The notes under the pieces were generated by a model, which did no database searches, was not told where the DNA came from, and was given only the letters and a program-made list of their open reading frames with translations. From a bacterium 1XD42-76 (lineage in GTDB: Bacteria; Bacillota; Clostridia; Lachnospirales; Lachnospiraceae), in assembly GCA_009917545.1 (NCBI GenBank), contig QZDW01000006.1, positions 112,805-176,804 of the forward strand: a stretch of DNA of 64,000 bases, in the 5' to 3' direction. Every line of letters starts with the position of its first letter. The stretch's first letter is position 1. Below are positions 17,522-25,871 of the stretch, one piece after another. Position numbers and translations under genes: made by a program.

Positions 17522-19564
17522 GTGGAAAAAGCTGCTCTGTTTTGTGACGAGACAATAGAATACCGCTGTCCGGAGGAACCGGATTGCGGGGATGAGGTCC
17601 GCCTGCGCTTCCGTACCGCAAAGAATAATGTCGAGCATGTGTATCTGATATGGGAAGACGGAACAGTGGGAGCGGAGTTAGAAAAGGTAAGGACAAAGGG
17701 GAATTTTGATTATTATGAATACAGGCTGACAATCGGCCGGGCAGCAGTCCGCTTTTACTTTAAGATTGTGGAAGGTGACGAGTATTGCTTTTATAACAGG
17801 CTGGGAGTGTCGGATGACTTTAATGTACAGTGGATGTTCCGAATCACGCCGGGCTTTCATGTGCCTGTATGGGCCAAGGGTGCTGTCATGTACCAGATTT
17901 TTATTGACCGCTTCTGTAACGGGGATCCCACAAATGATGTGGAATCTGATGAATATGTATATATCGGCTTCCCTGTCATGAAGGTAGATAACTGGGAGGA
18001 AGGACTCTCTGTCCTTGATGTGGACCGGTTTTACGGCGGTGATCTGCAGGGGATCCTGGATAAGCTCGATTATCTCCAGAGTCTGAAAGTCGAGGTGCTT
18101 TATTTAAACCCTGTATTTGTGTCGCCTTCCAATCATAAATATGACTGTCAGGATTATGAACACGTGGATCCGCATTATGGTGTGATTGTGAAGGACAATG
18201 ACGAGCTGGTGGCAAGTAGTGCCATTGACAACCAGGAAGCTGGCAAATATATGGTACGGACGACGGCCAGGGAGAATCTGGAGGCCAGCGACGCCTTTTT
18301 TGCTGTCTTTATGGAGGAAGTGCATAGGAGAGGAATGCGTGTAATCCTGGACGGCGTATTCAACCACTGCGGCTCGTTTAATAAGTGGCTGGACCGCGAG
18401 AAGATCTATGCAGCAAGCGCAGACTACGAAGCAGGGGCGTACGGGTCAGAGAGCAGTCCTTACCGAAATTTTTTTTCGTTTTCAAATGAAAATGGCTGGC
18501 CGGATAACGAATCCTATGAGGGATGGTGGGATCATGCCACGCTTCCCAAGCTGAATTATGAGGGCTCTGACCAGCTGCGCCAGTATATACTCAGGATTGC
18601 TGAAAAATGGCTTAAGCCGCCTTACAGCATTGACGGCTGGCGGCTGGATGTGGCGGCTGATCTGGGGCATTCTCAGGAAACAAACCACAGCTTCTGGCGC
18701 GATTTCAGGCGCACAGTAAAAGCGGCGAATCCGGAAGCCCTCATTATTGCCGAACATTACGGGGACGCGTCTTCGTGGCTGGAAGGCGATCAGTGGGATA
18801 CTGTGATGAATTATGATGCGTTTATGGAGCCGCTTTCCTGGTTCCTCACAGGGATGGAGAAACACAGTGATGTGCGGGAGGATGCCCTGTATCAGAACAG
18901 CGGGGAATTCATGAAAGCCATGCTCTGCAATATGAGCCGGATGCAGACGCCATCTCTGGCTGCAGCAATGAATGAACTCTCGAACCACGATCACTCCCGT
19001 TTCCTCACAAGGACAAACAGGAGCTGCGGCCGGCTCGACTCGCCTGATGCGGCCAGGAAGGCGGCAGAGGGGATCCACTATGGCATCTTCTGCTGTGCGG
19101 CAGTTGTGCAGATGACATGGCCGGGAGCGCCGACGATCTACTATGGAGACGAGGCAGGCGTGTGCGGCTGGACGGATCCGGACAACCGCCGTACTTTCCC
19201 GTGGGGAAAGGAAAATCTGGAACTGGTGGAATTCCACAAATATCTGACCGGTATCAGGAAGCAGAATCCCGCGTTTCGAAACGGCTGCTTTAAGCCGTTG
19301 CTGGCAGAGGAAGGCTTGATCTCCTATGCGCGGTTTAGCGGTGGTTATGTTGGTGTGGTGCTGGTAAACAGCAAGGAATATCCGCAGAAGGTGTTTATCC
19401 CGGTCTGGCTCGCAGAGGTGTCAGGCAGAACGATGGAACGGGTTATGGAATCGTCAGGCGAACGCTATAACGCGGGCAGGCTCCGTTATCCGGTGGAGAA
19501 CGGGATGATGGAGGTGGAGATTGGGGCTTTCGGGGCCATGATTTTTGAAGAAAAAAACACTTGA
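17522..19564 (+). CDS. GH13 alpha-glycosidase (neopullulanase/maltogenic amylase-like)
   Basis: A 680-residue cytoplasmic GH13 enzyme: an N-terminal CBM34-like beta domain (about 1-120), then the (beta/alpha)8 barrel. Catalytic motifs are GVFNHCG, DGWRLDVAAD (nucleophile Asp), IIAEHYGD (acid/base Glu) and ELSNHDHSRFL (transition-state Asp). It probably hydrolyses maltodextrins or the alpha-1,4/1,6 links of branched oligosaccharides. The start is GTG after GGGGAGG; no signal peptide is visible. It is monocistronic, close to the tRNA genes. It may act with the glgCD glycogen system 12 kb upstream, but that is inference. Confidence 0.92.
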   Translation: MEKAALFCDETIEYRCPEEPDCGDEVRLRFRTAKNNVEHVYLIWEDGTVGAELEKVRTKGNFDYYEYRLTIGRAAVRFYFKIVEGDEYCFYNRLGVSDDFNVQWMFRITPGFHVPVWAKGAVMYQIFIDRFCNGDPTNDVESDEYVYIGFPVMKVDNWEEGLSVLDVDRFYGGDLQGILDKLDYLQSLKVEVLYLNPVFVSPSNHKYDCQDYEHVDPHYGVIVKDNDELVASSAIDNQEAGKYMVRTTARENLEASDAFFAVFMEEVHRRGMRVILDGVFNHCGSFNKWLDREKIYAASADYEAGAYGSESSPYRNFFSFSNENGWPDNESYEGWWDHATLPKLNYEGSDQLRQYILRIAEKWLKPPYSIDGWRLDVAADLGHSQETNHSFWRDFRRTVKAANPEALIIAEHYGDASSWLEGDQWDTVMNYDAFMEPLSWFLTGMEKHSDVREDALYQNSGEFMKAMLCNMSRMQTPSLAAAMNELSNHDHSRFLTRTNRSCGRLDSPDAARKAAEGIHYGIFCCAAVVQMTWPGAPTIYYGDEAGVCGWTDPDNRRTFPWGKENLELVEFHKYLTGIRKQNPAFRNGCFKPLLAEEGLISYARFSGGYVGVVLVNSKEYPQKVFIPVWLAEVSGRTMERVMESSGERYNAGRLRYPVENGMMEVEIGAFGAMIFEEKNT

Positions 19565-19589
19565 TTTTCGGGTGGATTTGTGGTATTAT
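19561..19589 (+). promoter_or_regulatory. Promoter of the Tyr-Phe-Gly tRNA cluster
   Basis: TTGATT (19561-19566) and TATTAT (19584-19589) are 17 bases apart, ending 21 bases before tRNA-Tyr. The -35 touches the stop codon of the GH13 gene. Confidence 0.65.
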
Positions 19590-19610
19590 TTTAAAATATC
19601 AGAATGATAT

Positions 19611-19692
19611 GGGTGGATTCCCGAGTGGCCAAAGGGGACAGACTGTAAATCTGCTGCAACTTGCTTCGGTGGTTCGAATCCACCTCCGCCCA
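19611..19692 (+). tRNA. tRNA-Tyr (GTA)
   Basis: The acceptor GGGTGGA pairs with TCCGCCC. The anticodon loop is CTGTAAA, and there is a long class II variable arm. CCA is not encoded. Confidence 0.95.
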
Positions 19693-19732
19693 TTCCGTAC
19701 CAGGAAGACAGATATTCCGGCTGGTACGGCTG

Positions 19733-19805
<73 letters not shown>

Positions 19806-19846
19806 GTTAAAGTCTCTCTTTTTAAGAGACATATATATCGTTTCAT

Positions 19847-19917
19847 GCGGGTGTAGTTCAATGGTAGAACACCAGCCTTCCAAGCTGGATACGTGGGTTC
19901 GATTCCCATCACCCGCT
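19847..19917 (+). tRNA. tRNA-Gly (TCC)
   Basis: The acceptor GCGGGTG pairs with CACCCGC. The anticodon loop is CTTCCAA. It is the last gene before the accessory island and a likely original integration target, although no duplicated 3' end was found. Confidence 0.96.
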
Positions 19918-20003
19918 CTTTTCTTTTTCCCTGAAGTTCCGTGGTTTCTTTGAAATGTCGGGATTTCAGGGGATTTTTAAATATATATAAGTATATTTAG
20001 AGT

Positions 20004-20213
20004 ATACATTTATTCGCGTGAAATATGGTAAAGTATCACACGAGATATCACATGATATTACATGTTGTTTTGTGGAAATGTTCGTTGATTTTTTGTCCTG
20101 CCGGACGGTTTCTATGTTTATCGCATTTCGATATATAGCTTTCATTGCATTGCCGCCGGCCCATCCTCTGCGCTGCAAAATATACTGGTCGGGAACTCCA
20201 ATCGCGTGTATGA
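20004..20213 (-). pseudogene. Integrase 3'-end remnant, direct-repeat copy 1
   Basis: Read on the minus strand this encodes the end of a tyrosine-type phage or ICE integrase: GVPDQYILQRRGWAGGNAMK, then a YRN segment and a DKK tail; the last residues appear frameshifted in an A-run. The same ~210 bp recurs at 30123-30332 with about 95% identity (roughly nine substitutions and one indel). It is cut off at 20213, where a plus-strand recombinase fragment begins. No N-terminal part of this integrase is present. Confidence 0.75.
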
Positions 20214-20595
20214 CCGCCGGATCAGTCTCCTGTTCCCGGAGCGCGTGACTTTCTTCCCGAACAGAAAGGACTTTCCATACGGCGCAAGGTGGCTGCAGCA
20301 GAACTTCCTGCGTGTCTGGTATGCCGCTTTTCCGGAAAAGAGAGGTGCCGGTATCAGCATGCACGCGTATGATCTCCGCCATCACTTTGTCTATGCCAAC
20401 ATGAACCGCTGGCTGAGGGAGGGAAAAGACGTGAACGTCATGCTTCCTTACCTTACGCGGTATATGGGGCATTCCGATGTTAAAAATACCCTGTACTACT
20501 TCCACCTTGTGCCGGATGTCTATGGCGGGATACTGGACAGGTCCAGACATTCAGAAGAACTGATACCGGAGGTGGATAATGACAGAAAGAAATGA
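20214..20595 (+). pseudogene. Tyrosine recombinase C-terminal fragment
   Basis: An open frame of about 127 residues that begins abruptly at the integrase-remnant junction. It has the C-terminal active-site region of a tyrosine recombinase: HAYDLRHHF (HxxR), then RYMGHSDVKNTLYYFHLV (GH...Y). About 200 N-terminal residues, including the first catalytic Arg, are missing. It overlaps the next recombinase by ATGA-type coupling, as in multi-recombinase (RIT-like) elements, so it is probably the remains of the first or second gene of such a set. Confidence 0.75.
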
Positions 20596-21631
20596 TAAAA
20601 ACAGAACAAAAAAGTTTGACAGCGTTTTTTTCTGGGATACGGCCAGAGGCTTTCTGGACCATGAACTCCTGAAGATCAGAAAAAAGAGTCAGAACACCGT
20701 TGCCTCCTACCGCGCCTCACTTAACATCTACATTGGTTTTCTGGAAGAAGTAAAAGGAATCCGCCGTGAACGCATCTGTTTTAATGACCTGGACGGAAAA
20801 AATCTGAAAGAGTATCTTGTGTGGATGGCAGACATAAAGGCATGGAGTCCAAGGACCTGCAGCCTCTGTCTGACCGCAGTAAAAGCCCTGTTGTCATATG
20901 CATCAGAAGAATGCAGGGATATCACACCTGTCTTTGTTTCGAGTCAGATGGTACATGGCCTGAACATCCCTGATAATGAGATCAGGTATTTCGGAGACTG
21001 TCAGATGAAAGCGCTTCTTGATGCTCCTGGCGGGGAGAAACGATCCGGGCGCCGGAACCGGATGCTGCTTATCCTTGGGTATGATGCCGCTATGCGGGTT
21101 GGAGAACTGACAGGGCGAAAGGTCTGTGACCTGCATCTTGATGCGGAGATACCTTATATACGGATACTGGGAAAAGGCGGAAAGTACCGGAGTGTACCAG
21201 TGATGAAAAAGACTGTACAGCATTTGAGAGAATATCTGAGGGAATTTCATGGAGACAGCCACGACCTTATGGCTCCTCTCTTTTATGCGGTTACACATGG
21301 CATAAGACATGAACTATCCGATGACTGCATCCAGAAAGTCCTGAAGAAGTATGCGGAAAAATGCCGGAATGAAGGAATCCCAATGCCGGAAGATATCCAT
21401 TTCCACATGCTGAGAAAGACCGGAGCAATGAGCCTGTACCAGGAAGGATGTCCTCTGTCCTATATCCAGCAGATGCTTGGACATAAAAATATCTCAACCA
21501 CTTCTGGGTTCTACGCTTTTGTAACCCTGGATACGTTAGCAAAAGCCCTGGAGATGGCAAATCCAGAAGGAAGAAGCGCGGAAAAGAACTGGAAGGATAA
21601 AAAAATATCGGAAGCCTTATATCGTCTTTAA
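20579..21631 (+). CDS. Tyrosine-type site-specific recombinase
   Basis: A 350-residue recombinase with an N-terminal SAM-like core-binding domain (about 15-120: SQNTVASYRASLNIYIGFLE) and a catalytic domain (about 140-330) with all key residues: Arg in AAMRVGELTG, HMLRKTGAMSL (HxxR), LGHKNISTTSGFYAF (H and Tyr nucleophile). It overlaps the upstream fragment by 17 bases. The paired, overlapping arrangement suggests a recombinases-in-trio type element with one member lost. An imperfect 17-bp inverted repeat follows the stop codon at 21631-21701. Confidence 0.88.
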   Translation: MTERNDKNRTKKFDSVFFWDTARGFLDHELLKIRKKSQNTVASYRASLNIYIGFLEEVKGIRRERICFNDLDGKNLKEYLVWMADIKAWSPRTCSLCLTAVKALLSYASEECRDITPVFVSSQMVHGLNIPDNEIRYFGDCQMKALLDAPGGEKRSGRRNRMLLILGYDAAMRVGELTGRKVCDLHLDAEIPYIRILGKGGKYRSVPVMKKTVQHLREYLREFHGDSHDLMAPLFYAVTHGIRHELSDDCIQKVLKKYAEKCRNEGIPMPEDIHFHMLRKTGAMSLYQEGCPLSYIQQMLGHKNISTTSGFYAFVTLDTLAKALEMANPEGRSAEKNWKDKKISEALYRL

Positions 21632-21701
21632 AAACTATACCGACATTTTTTCAGAAAGTACCTGCAACTGTTTGGTTTCTGGGAAATGTTGGTATGGTTT
21701 T
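21631..21701. repeat. Imperfect inverted repeat after the recombinase
   Basis: The arms at 21631-21647 and 21685-21701 match at about 15 of 17 positions and contain AAATGTYGGTAT. A similar AAATGTCGG occurs at 19953, next to tRNA-Gly. This may mark the end of the recombinase element, or act as a terminator since a T-run follows. Confidence 0.45.
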
Positions 21702-21746
21702 TTGTCAGTATAAGTCGTGCTATCACGAAATCGGTATAGTACCACC

Positions 21747-21950
21747 GACATCATAGAGGCACTGAACCGTCAGTACCAGAAAGTGACAAAGACAAAAAGT
21801 GTGTTTCCAAGCGGCCAGTCCCTGGAGAAGATGTTCTATCTGGCCAGTGAGATTATCACCAAAAAATGGACGCAGAGATACCGTGGATGGGATCAGGTAT
21901 TAAATCAGCTGATCGTGTTGTACGGGAAACGGCTGACACAGTATTTATAA
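21747..21950 (+). pseudogene. IS256-family transposase C-terminal remnant
   Basis: About 68 residues match the C-terminal end of mutator-type transposases: TTDIIEALNRQYQKVTKTKS, then LEKMFYLASE and KKWTQRYRGWDQVLNQL. The DDE catalytic region is absent, so it cannot be active. Confidence 0.8.
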
Positions 21951-22394
21951 AAGGAAAAAGCCAGGGCGGCCATGTCCAAACACGAGCCACCCTGACAAAT
22001 ACCTTATTCCGTCGGCATTGATAGTATTGCAAAAAAAATCCAGCCTTATTCCGGAGGCCGGGTGTGGGCAGAGCCCACGAAAAAAGCAGTCAGCCAATGC
22101 CTTTATTTTTGATGCAAAAAATCCAAATAACCTGTATAAAAAATGAAGTAATGGTTATACTATTAATAGAAAAAGTAATCGACGATAAAATGTTTCCAAA
22201 ATCGACAGTAGGATTATACATATCAGACTCTTATCAGAGGAATTCTATTTCCCATAGACACAGAATTTTTTGCGGCCTCCTTAAATCTGTGCCATTTTCT
22301 TTAATCATACCACACCAGCACAAAAAGGTTGTACCAGATTATAACACATTATCTGATGGAAATATAACGTTTTTTGTAAGAATATGGAAACATA
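21951..22394. other. Intergenic decay, no gene supported
   Basis: About 440 bases with no credible coding signal. A long open frame across it (22064-22540) has no recognisable domain, lacks a ribosome-binding site and runs over the RNA module described next. Confidence 0.5.
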
Positions 22395-22423
22395 TTGCAA
22401 TCAAAATTTGCATATGCTATAAT
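22395..22423 (+). promoter_or_regulatory. Promoter of the putative antitoxin RNA
   Basis: TTGCAA (22395-22400) and a perfect TATAAT (22418-22423) are 17 bases apart. Confidence 0.7.
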
Positions 22424-22429
22424 GCCAGT

Positions 22430-22515
22430 AGGCAAAAAGTTATAGCGTTCCAATATGAACGAAGAAACGAATCCCCGAACCGTAGTAGCGTACAGTCCGG
22501 GGATTCTTCTTTTCT
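22430..22515 (+). ncRNA. Putative type I antitoxin RNA (RNA II-like)
   Basis: A predicted transcript of about 75-85 nt runs from a strong promoter to the terminator AATCCCCG...CGGGGATT (22470-22505) with a T-rich tail. Its segment 22434-22461 is a near-copy, in direct orientation, of 22616-22647. That second site covers the start codon and first codons of the convergent minus-strand toxin gene, so this RNA is antisense to the toxin's translation start. This is the arrangement of RNA II in the Enterococcus par/Fst locus. Activity is inferred only. Confidence 0.6.
22434..22461 (+). repeat. Direct repeat DR1 of the toxin-antitoxin module
   Basis: It contains AAAAAGTTATAGCG followed by TTCCAATATGAAC. 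It matches DR2 (22616-22647) except for two substitutions and a 2-base gap. Confidence 0.7.
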
Positions 22516-22541
22516 TTTATACTGGCAAAGCACCCAGTAGG

Positions 22542-22640
22542 CTATTCGTTGTCCCTGCGGTCACTGTCTAACCATTTGATGATGTAGTGGCAGGCTACAC
22601 CAGCCGCAACAGCAACTAAAAAAGTTATAACGTATTCCAA
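22542..22640 (-). CDS. Putative Fst-type membrane toxin, 32 residues
   Basis: A 32-residue peptide: a hydrophobic helix (about residues 3-22, VITFLVAVAAGVACHYII) followed by a charged tail KWLDSDRRDNE. Size and layout match Fst (33 residues, one TM helix, charged C-terminus). It starts at TTG with GGGAGGAGG 8 bases upstream; no ATG is in frame. The start region is covered by a direct repeat shared with the convergent small RNA, and both RNAs run into one terminator (22470-22505). A minus-strand TATAAT at 22688-22693 would give an RNA of about 220 nt, like RNA I of par. Toxicity is inferred. Confidence 0.65.
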   Translation of the reverse strand: MEYVITFLVAVAAGVACHYIIKWLDSDRRDNE

Positions 22641-22687
22641 TATAAACACCTCCTCCCGTTGCCGGGTATCGGTTGGACAACGAAAAC

Positions 22688-22693
22688 ATTATA
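22688..22693 (-). promoter_or_regulatory. -10 element of the putative toxin mRNA
   Basis: A perfect minus-strand TATAAT lies about 50 bases before the toxin start codon. The -35 (TGGAAT or CTGGAA) is weak. Confidence 0.5.
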
Positions 22694-22743
22694 CCATTCA
22701 TTTCTGCTTAATTCCAGAATTTTCTTCCCTTTCCTACGATATT

Positions 22744-22958
22744 GTGGTAGAAGATGGGATATCCTGTCGAATCCTGCTTGACAATTCGGGCGGTGGAAAT
22801 GGGGATGCGACAAAAGATGCAGAAAATGTTCAGTCTGCGTGCAAGGAGTCTCCAGAAATAAAAAATGAGGATGAAAGCGCGCCTGCAAGCGATGTGGATG
22901 CCGAAGCTGAGGAGCAGGATAATGTGCCTACAGAATATAAGTCTGCACTAAAGTACAG
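22744..22958 (+). pseudogene. Ltp-type lipoprotein gene, 5' part
   Basis: The frame reads a Gly-rich, then acidic linker (SGGGNGDATKDAENVQSA, then NEDESAPASDVDAEAEE) and the beginning of an Ltp domain (VPTEYKSALKYS), where it is cut by the terminal repeat of the 6.3-kb transposon. The signal peptide and lipobox are missing upstream. The 3' part resumes at 29279. Ltp-family lipoproteins are surface proteins, some linked to phage superinfection exclusion. Confidence 0.7.
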
Positions 22959-22975
22959 TTTACAAGGGACTACAC
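22956..22975 (+). repeat. Left terminal inverted repeat
   Basis: CAGTTTACAAGGGACTACAC; the right end carries the reverse complement with one mismatch. Confidence 0.85.
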
Positions 22976-23008
22976 AGGGTAACGGTCTGACGGGTAGTAT
23001 TCTGCCCG

Positions 23009-24520
23009 TCAGATTTTCCATGTAATGTTCAAGCTATCGCTTGTGGCGGCTATGGTGGTAATCATCAAATCCACCACCTGCCGTTTGTCATCAAAGGATA
23101 CGCTGTCCCAAGTGTCGAGGTAGCCGGAAATCTGGCTGACCTGTTCCGGGCTGATGGCTTCCACCGTCAAGTCCGCTATCCGCTTCACAAGTTTCTGCTT
23201 GCGCCCGTCCAGTTCCGCTATCTTCACATTCACATAGGAGAGCAGGACATTGTTCGCCCCCGTCAAGCTGTCCACCAGCTTTTCAATCTCACCGTCCACA
23301 TGAGCGAGTTCCACTTGCAGGGCGGCGATTTTGGGATTGGCCTTTGCCGCTTTCTTTCTGCCTGTCAGCGTCTTGTGGCTTTCCAGCTTCTTCACCATCT
23401 GCTGATAAACTATCGTTTCCAGTTCGGCGGTGTAAATCTTGCCGCACCCGACACAGCTTTTGTTATCCAGCCGTTTCGTACAGCGGAGATATTGACGGCC
23501 TACCCGGTTGACGATACTCATAAGGGCATAGCCGCAGTTCCCGCACTTGATTTTCCCCGCCAGCCATGTATGGGTGGCTTTCCGGGCGGACTGGATTTTC
23601 ATGTTGTTCATCAGCTTCTTGCGGCAGGCCAGCCATGTTTCCGATGGGACAATCCCCTTATGGGGCGCAAGCACTAGCATTTGGCCTTTCAAGTCGTTTT
23701 TCTTGCTGGGCTTCACATCACGGCCTTGATAGAGATAGCACCCGTTCATGCCCGTAAAGTCGGCGGCGTCATTGACAAGCACCGTCCCCTGACTTGTGAA
23801 AAATTCATACACGTCAAGGTCTGCCTGCACATAGACGGGATTGCGTAACATCTGTGCCAGCGTAGGGCGTATCAATTCCTTGCCGTAGAACAAAATCCCC
23901 TGTTCCGCAAAGTACCGGGTGATGTCTCCGTAGGAGGTTGCCGGGTCTGCGTACATCTCGAACATCAGCCGGATATTTACCGCTTCCTCCGGGTTTACCA
24001 CCAGCTTCTTCGTGTTGATACCGTCCATCTTGATTGGCTCCGTATGGAAGCCGTAGGGGGCTTTCCCGCCCATCTTGAAGCCCCGCTGACTGCGGGAGTA
24101 GTAAGCGTCTGTCACCCGCTTCTGTATCGTTTCCCGTTCAAGCTGGGCGAACACGATACAGATATTCAGCATGGCCCGCCCCATCGGGGTGGAGGTATCA
24201 AACTTTTCCGTGGAGGAAACAAACTCCACATTGTACTGCTGGAACAGTTCCATCATGTTGGCAAAGTCCAGAATAGAACGGCTGATACGGTCAAGTTTGT
24301 AAACAACGACCTTTGCAATCAAGCCCCGCTTAATGTCCCGCACCAACTCTTGAAACTTCGGGCGGTCTGTGTTTTTGCCGCTGTACCCTTTGTCTGTGTA
24401 TTCCTTGCAGTTACCGCCTTTCAATTCGTATTTGCAAAACTCAATCTGGCTTTCAATGGAAATGCTGTCCTTTTTGTCCACCGATTGTCTTGCATAAATT
24501 GCGTCTATCCGATTGTTCAT
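23009..24520 (-). CDS. Large serine recombinase (TnpX-like)
   Basis: A 503-residue recombinase. The N-terminal resolvase domain (about 1-150) has the catalytic Ser in YARQSVDKKDSISIESQ and the motifs VYKLDRISRS and GRAMLNICIVFAQLERE. It is followed by a recombinase domain (KMGGKAPYGF...), a zinc-ribbon (CGNCGYALM and a Cys-rich CVGCG segment) and a coiled-coil C-terminus. It would excise and insert the element. The ATG at 24520 follows AAGGAGCG; the longer frame adds 25 unrelated residues. Its end lies 34 bases inside the left terminal repeat, typical for this class. Confidence 0.93.
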   Translation of the reverse strand: MNNRIDAIYARQSVDKKDSISIESQIEFCKYELKGGNCKEYTDKGYSGKNTDRPKFQELVRDIKRGLIAKVVVYKLDRISRSILDFANMMELFQQYNVEFVSSTEKFDTSTPMGRAMLNICIVFAQLERETIQKRVTDAYYSRSQRGFKMGGKAPYGFHTEPIKMDGINTKKLVVNPEEAVNIRLMFEMYADPATSYGDITRYFAEQGILFYGKELIRPTLAQMLRNPVYVQADLDVYEFFTSQGTVLVNDAADFTGMNGCYLYQGRDVKPSKKNDLKGQMLVLAPHKGIVPSETWLACRKKLMNNMKIQSARKATHTWLAGKIKCGNCGYALMSIVNRVGRQYLRCTKRLDNKSCVGCGKIYTAELETIVYQQMVKKLESHKTLTGRKKAAKANPKIAALQVELAHVDGEIEKLVDSLTGANNVLLSYVNVKIAELDGRKQKLVKRIADLTVEAISPEQVSQISGYLDTWDSVSFDDKRQVVDLMITTIAATSDSLNITWKI

Positions 24521-24613
24521 TTGTCGCTCCTTTTCTTCAAAAAGAAACGGAGCTGCTGACAATACTATTATACCGCCAGCAGCCCCGTAAATCAATGTTG
24601 TCGTTGGAAAACC

Positions 24614-24826
24614 TTACGACCCGGTTTCCTCCGTCCGCCGCTTGTCGGCATATTTGCGGAACACGTCATAAAGCTGCTGCTCCAATTCCCGGCGTTTCGC
24701 CGCTTCCTGTTCCGGGGTGAATACTGGGGAGAGATTTTCCAGCGTGATTTCCTTTCCCTGAAAAGTCACGACCTCTGTTTCTTTTCTGTACCTGATACCG
24801 CTTATAAAATCACCTATCCTTTCCAT
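24614..24826 (-). CDS. Small conserved mobile-element protein, function unknown
   Basis: A 70-residue protein (MERIGDFISGIRYRKETEVV..., ending in a charged helix). Its start overlaps the end of the relaxase gene by 17 bases, so the two are translationally linked. Proteins like this commonly sit between mob and recombinase genes in Clostridia elements, but I know of no function. No domain is recognised. Confidence 0.6.
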   Translation of the reverse strand: MERIGDFISGIRYRKETEVVTFQGKEITLENLSPVFTPEQEAAKRRELEQQLYDVFRKYADKRRTEETGS

Positions 24827-25751
24827 ATTGCTGTTGTCGTTTCAGTTCTGCCAACACATCGGGCGGAATACGGTCAAGTACCCTCTGGATATTATGTAAT
24901 TCGCTTTCCAGCTTCGCCCGTTCCATCGTGTCTTTCATCTTGCCTTTTTCGCTGGCCTTTGCCCTTGCTTCCAACTTCTTGTTTTTTTTCAGCAGGTCGG
25001 CAATCGTGACCTTGTACTTTTTCAGTTGCCCGGAAAAGTCCTCCATCTGCGGGAACCACTTTTTCAGCATGGAAAGGGCTTCCTCTTTCTTCTTCCCGGC
25101 GTTCAGCGGGTTAATGCCGTCCAGCACCGCTTCAATGGCCTTTGCCTGATTCGAGAGATTGACCGCCTGTTTGAATAGCCGGGTGGGGATATGTTTCCGG
25201 CCCGTCTTGCTGGCGCTCTCCCCACGCTCCAAGTCTGGGTAATTCTCCACCATATAGGCGTGAAAATCGTCCTGCCACTTTGTAAGGCTTGCCCGGTTGC
25301 CCAAAATCTCTTTGGCGCACAGGCGGTTGTCTTGCGTCAGAGGAACAAAGGTTAAATGCAGATGGGGCGTTTTCTCGTCCATATGAACCACCGCCGACAC
25401 GATATTCTCCCGGCCTACCCGCTGGATAAGGAAGTCAGCCGCCCGCTGGAAAAAGGCTTGTATCTCCTTTGGGGGCTTGCCCCTGAAAAACTCCGGGCTG
25501 GCGGTTATCAGCGTGTCCACAAACCGGGTGCTGTCCTTGCGTGTCCTGCACCCGGCCTGTTCAATGCGGCTCTGAATGAAGTGATAATACCGACCCTCTG
25601 GCTTGACGATATGGAAATTGTACTTGCTCCTTGCCGTGTCAATATCCGGGTTGCTGGCGTACTTTTCTTTCTGCCTTTCGTGATGGGCTTCCAGCGGCCT
25701 TGCCGGGTTGCCCTTGTGCTTTGCAAATCGCAGGATTGCGTATTGCGGCAA
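24810..25751 (-). CDS. MobV/Pre-type plasmid mobilization relaxase
   Basis: A 313-residue relaxase. The MobV signature is clear: YAILRFAKHKG at the N-terminus, a Tyr/Asn-rich region (DIDTARSKYNFHIV), and the metal-binding VVHMDEKTPHLHLTFVPL (HxDExxPHxH). A coiled-coil C-terminus follows (about 250-313). It nicks oriT and is carried into the recipient with the DNA strand. The TTG start at 25751 is chosen because AGGAGGGAGG lies just upstream and the family begins a few residues before YAILRF; an ATG 21 codons further upstream would add unrelated sequence. Confidence 0.9.
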   Translation of the reverse strand: MPQYAILRFAKHKGNPARPLEAHHERQKEKYASNPDIDTARSKYNFHIVKPEGRYYHFIQSRIEQAGCRTRKDSTRFVDTLITASPEFFRGKPPKEIQAFFQRAADFLIQRVGRENIVSAVVHMDEKTPHLHLTFVPLTQDNRLCAKEILGNRASLTKWQDDFHAYMVENYPDLERGESASKTGRKHIPTRLFKQAVNLSNQAKAIEAVLDGINPLNAGKKKEEALSMLKKWFPQMEDFSGQLKKYKVTIADLLKKNKKLEARAKASEKGKMKDTMERAKLESELHNIQRVLDRIPPDVLAELKRQQQYGKDR

Positions 25752-25871
25752 TCTATCAATCCTCCCTCCTGCGGACGGTTCGGGGGCGGTTTCCGGGGTG
25801 GAGCCTACAAACACACAGCCCCGCCCCGGACAGCCCGGAAAAGTCCTTGATTTATGGGCTTTTGTCAGCCC

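Noticed and set aside
19847..19917. Attachment-site duplication of tRNA-Gly(TCC)
   Set aside because: No second copy of the tRNA 3' end was found near 30-31 kb, so an att pair cannot be claimed.
22064..22540. 158-residue plus-strand frame
   Set aside because: It has no domain or ribosome-binding site and overlaps the promoter, antitoxin RNA and terminator of the toxin-antitoxin module.
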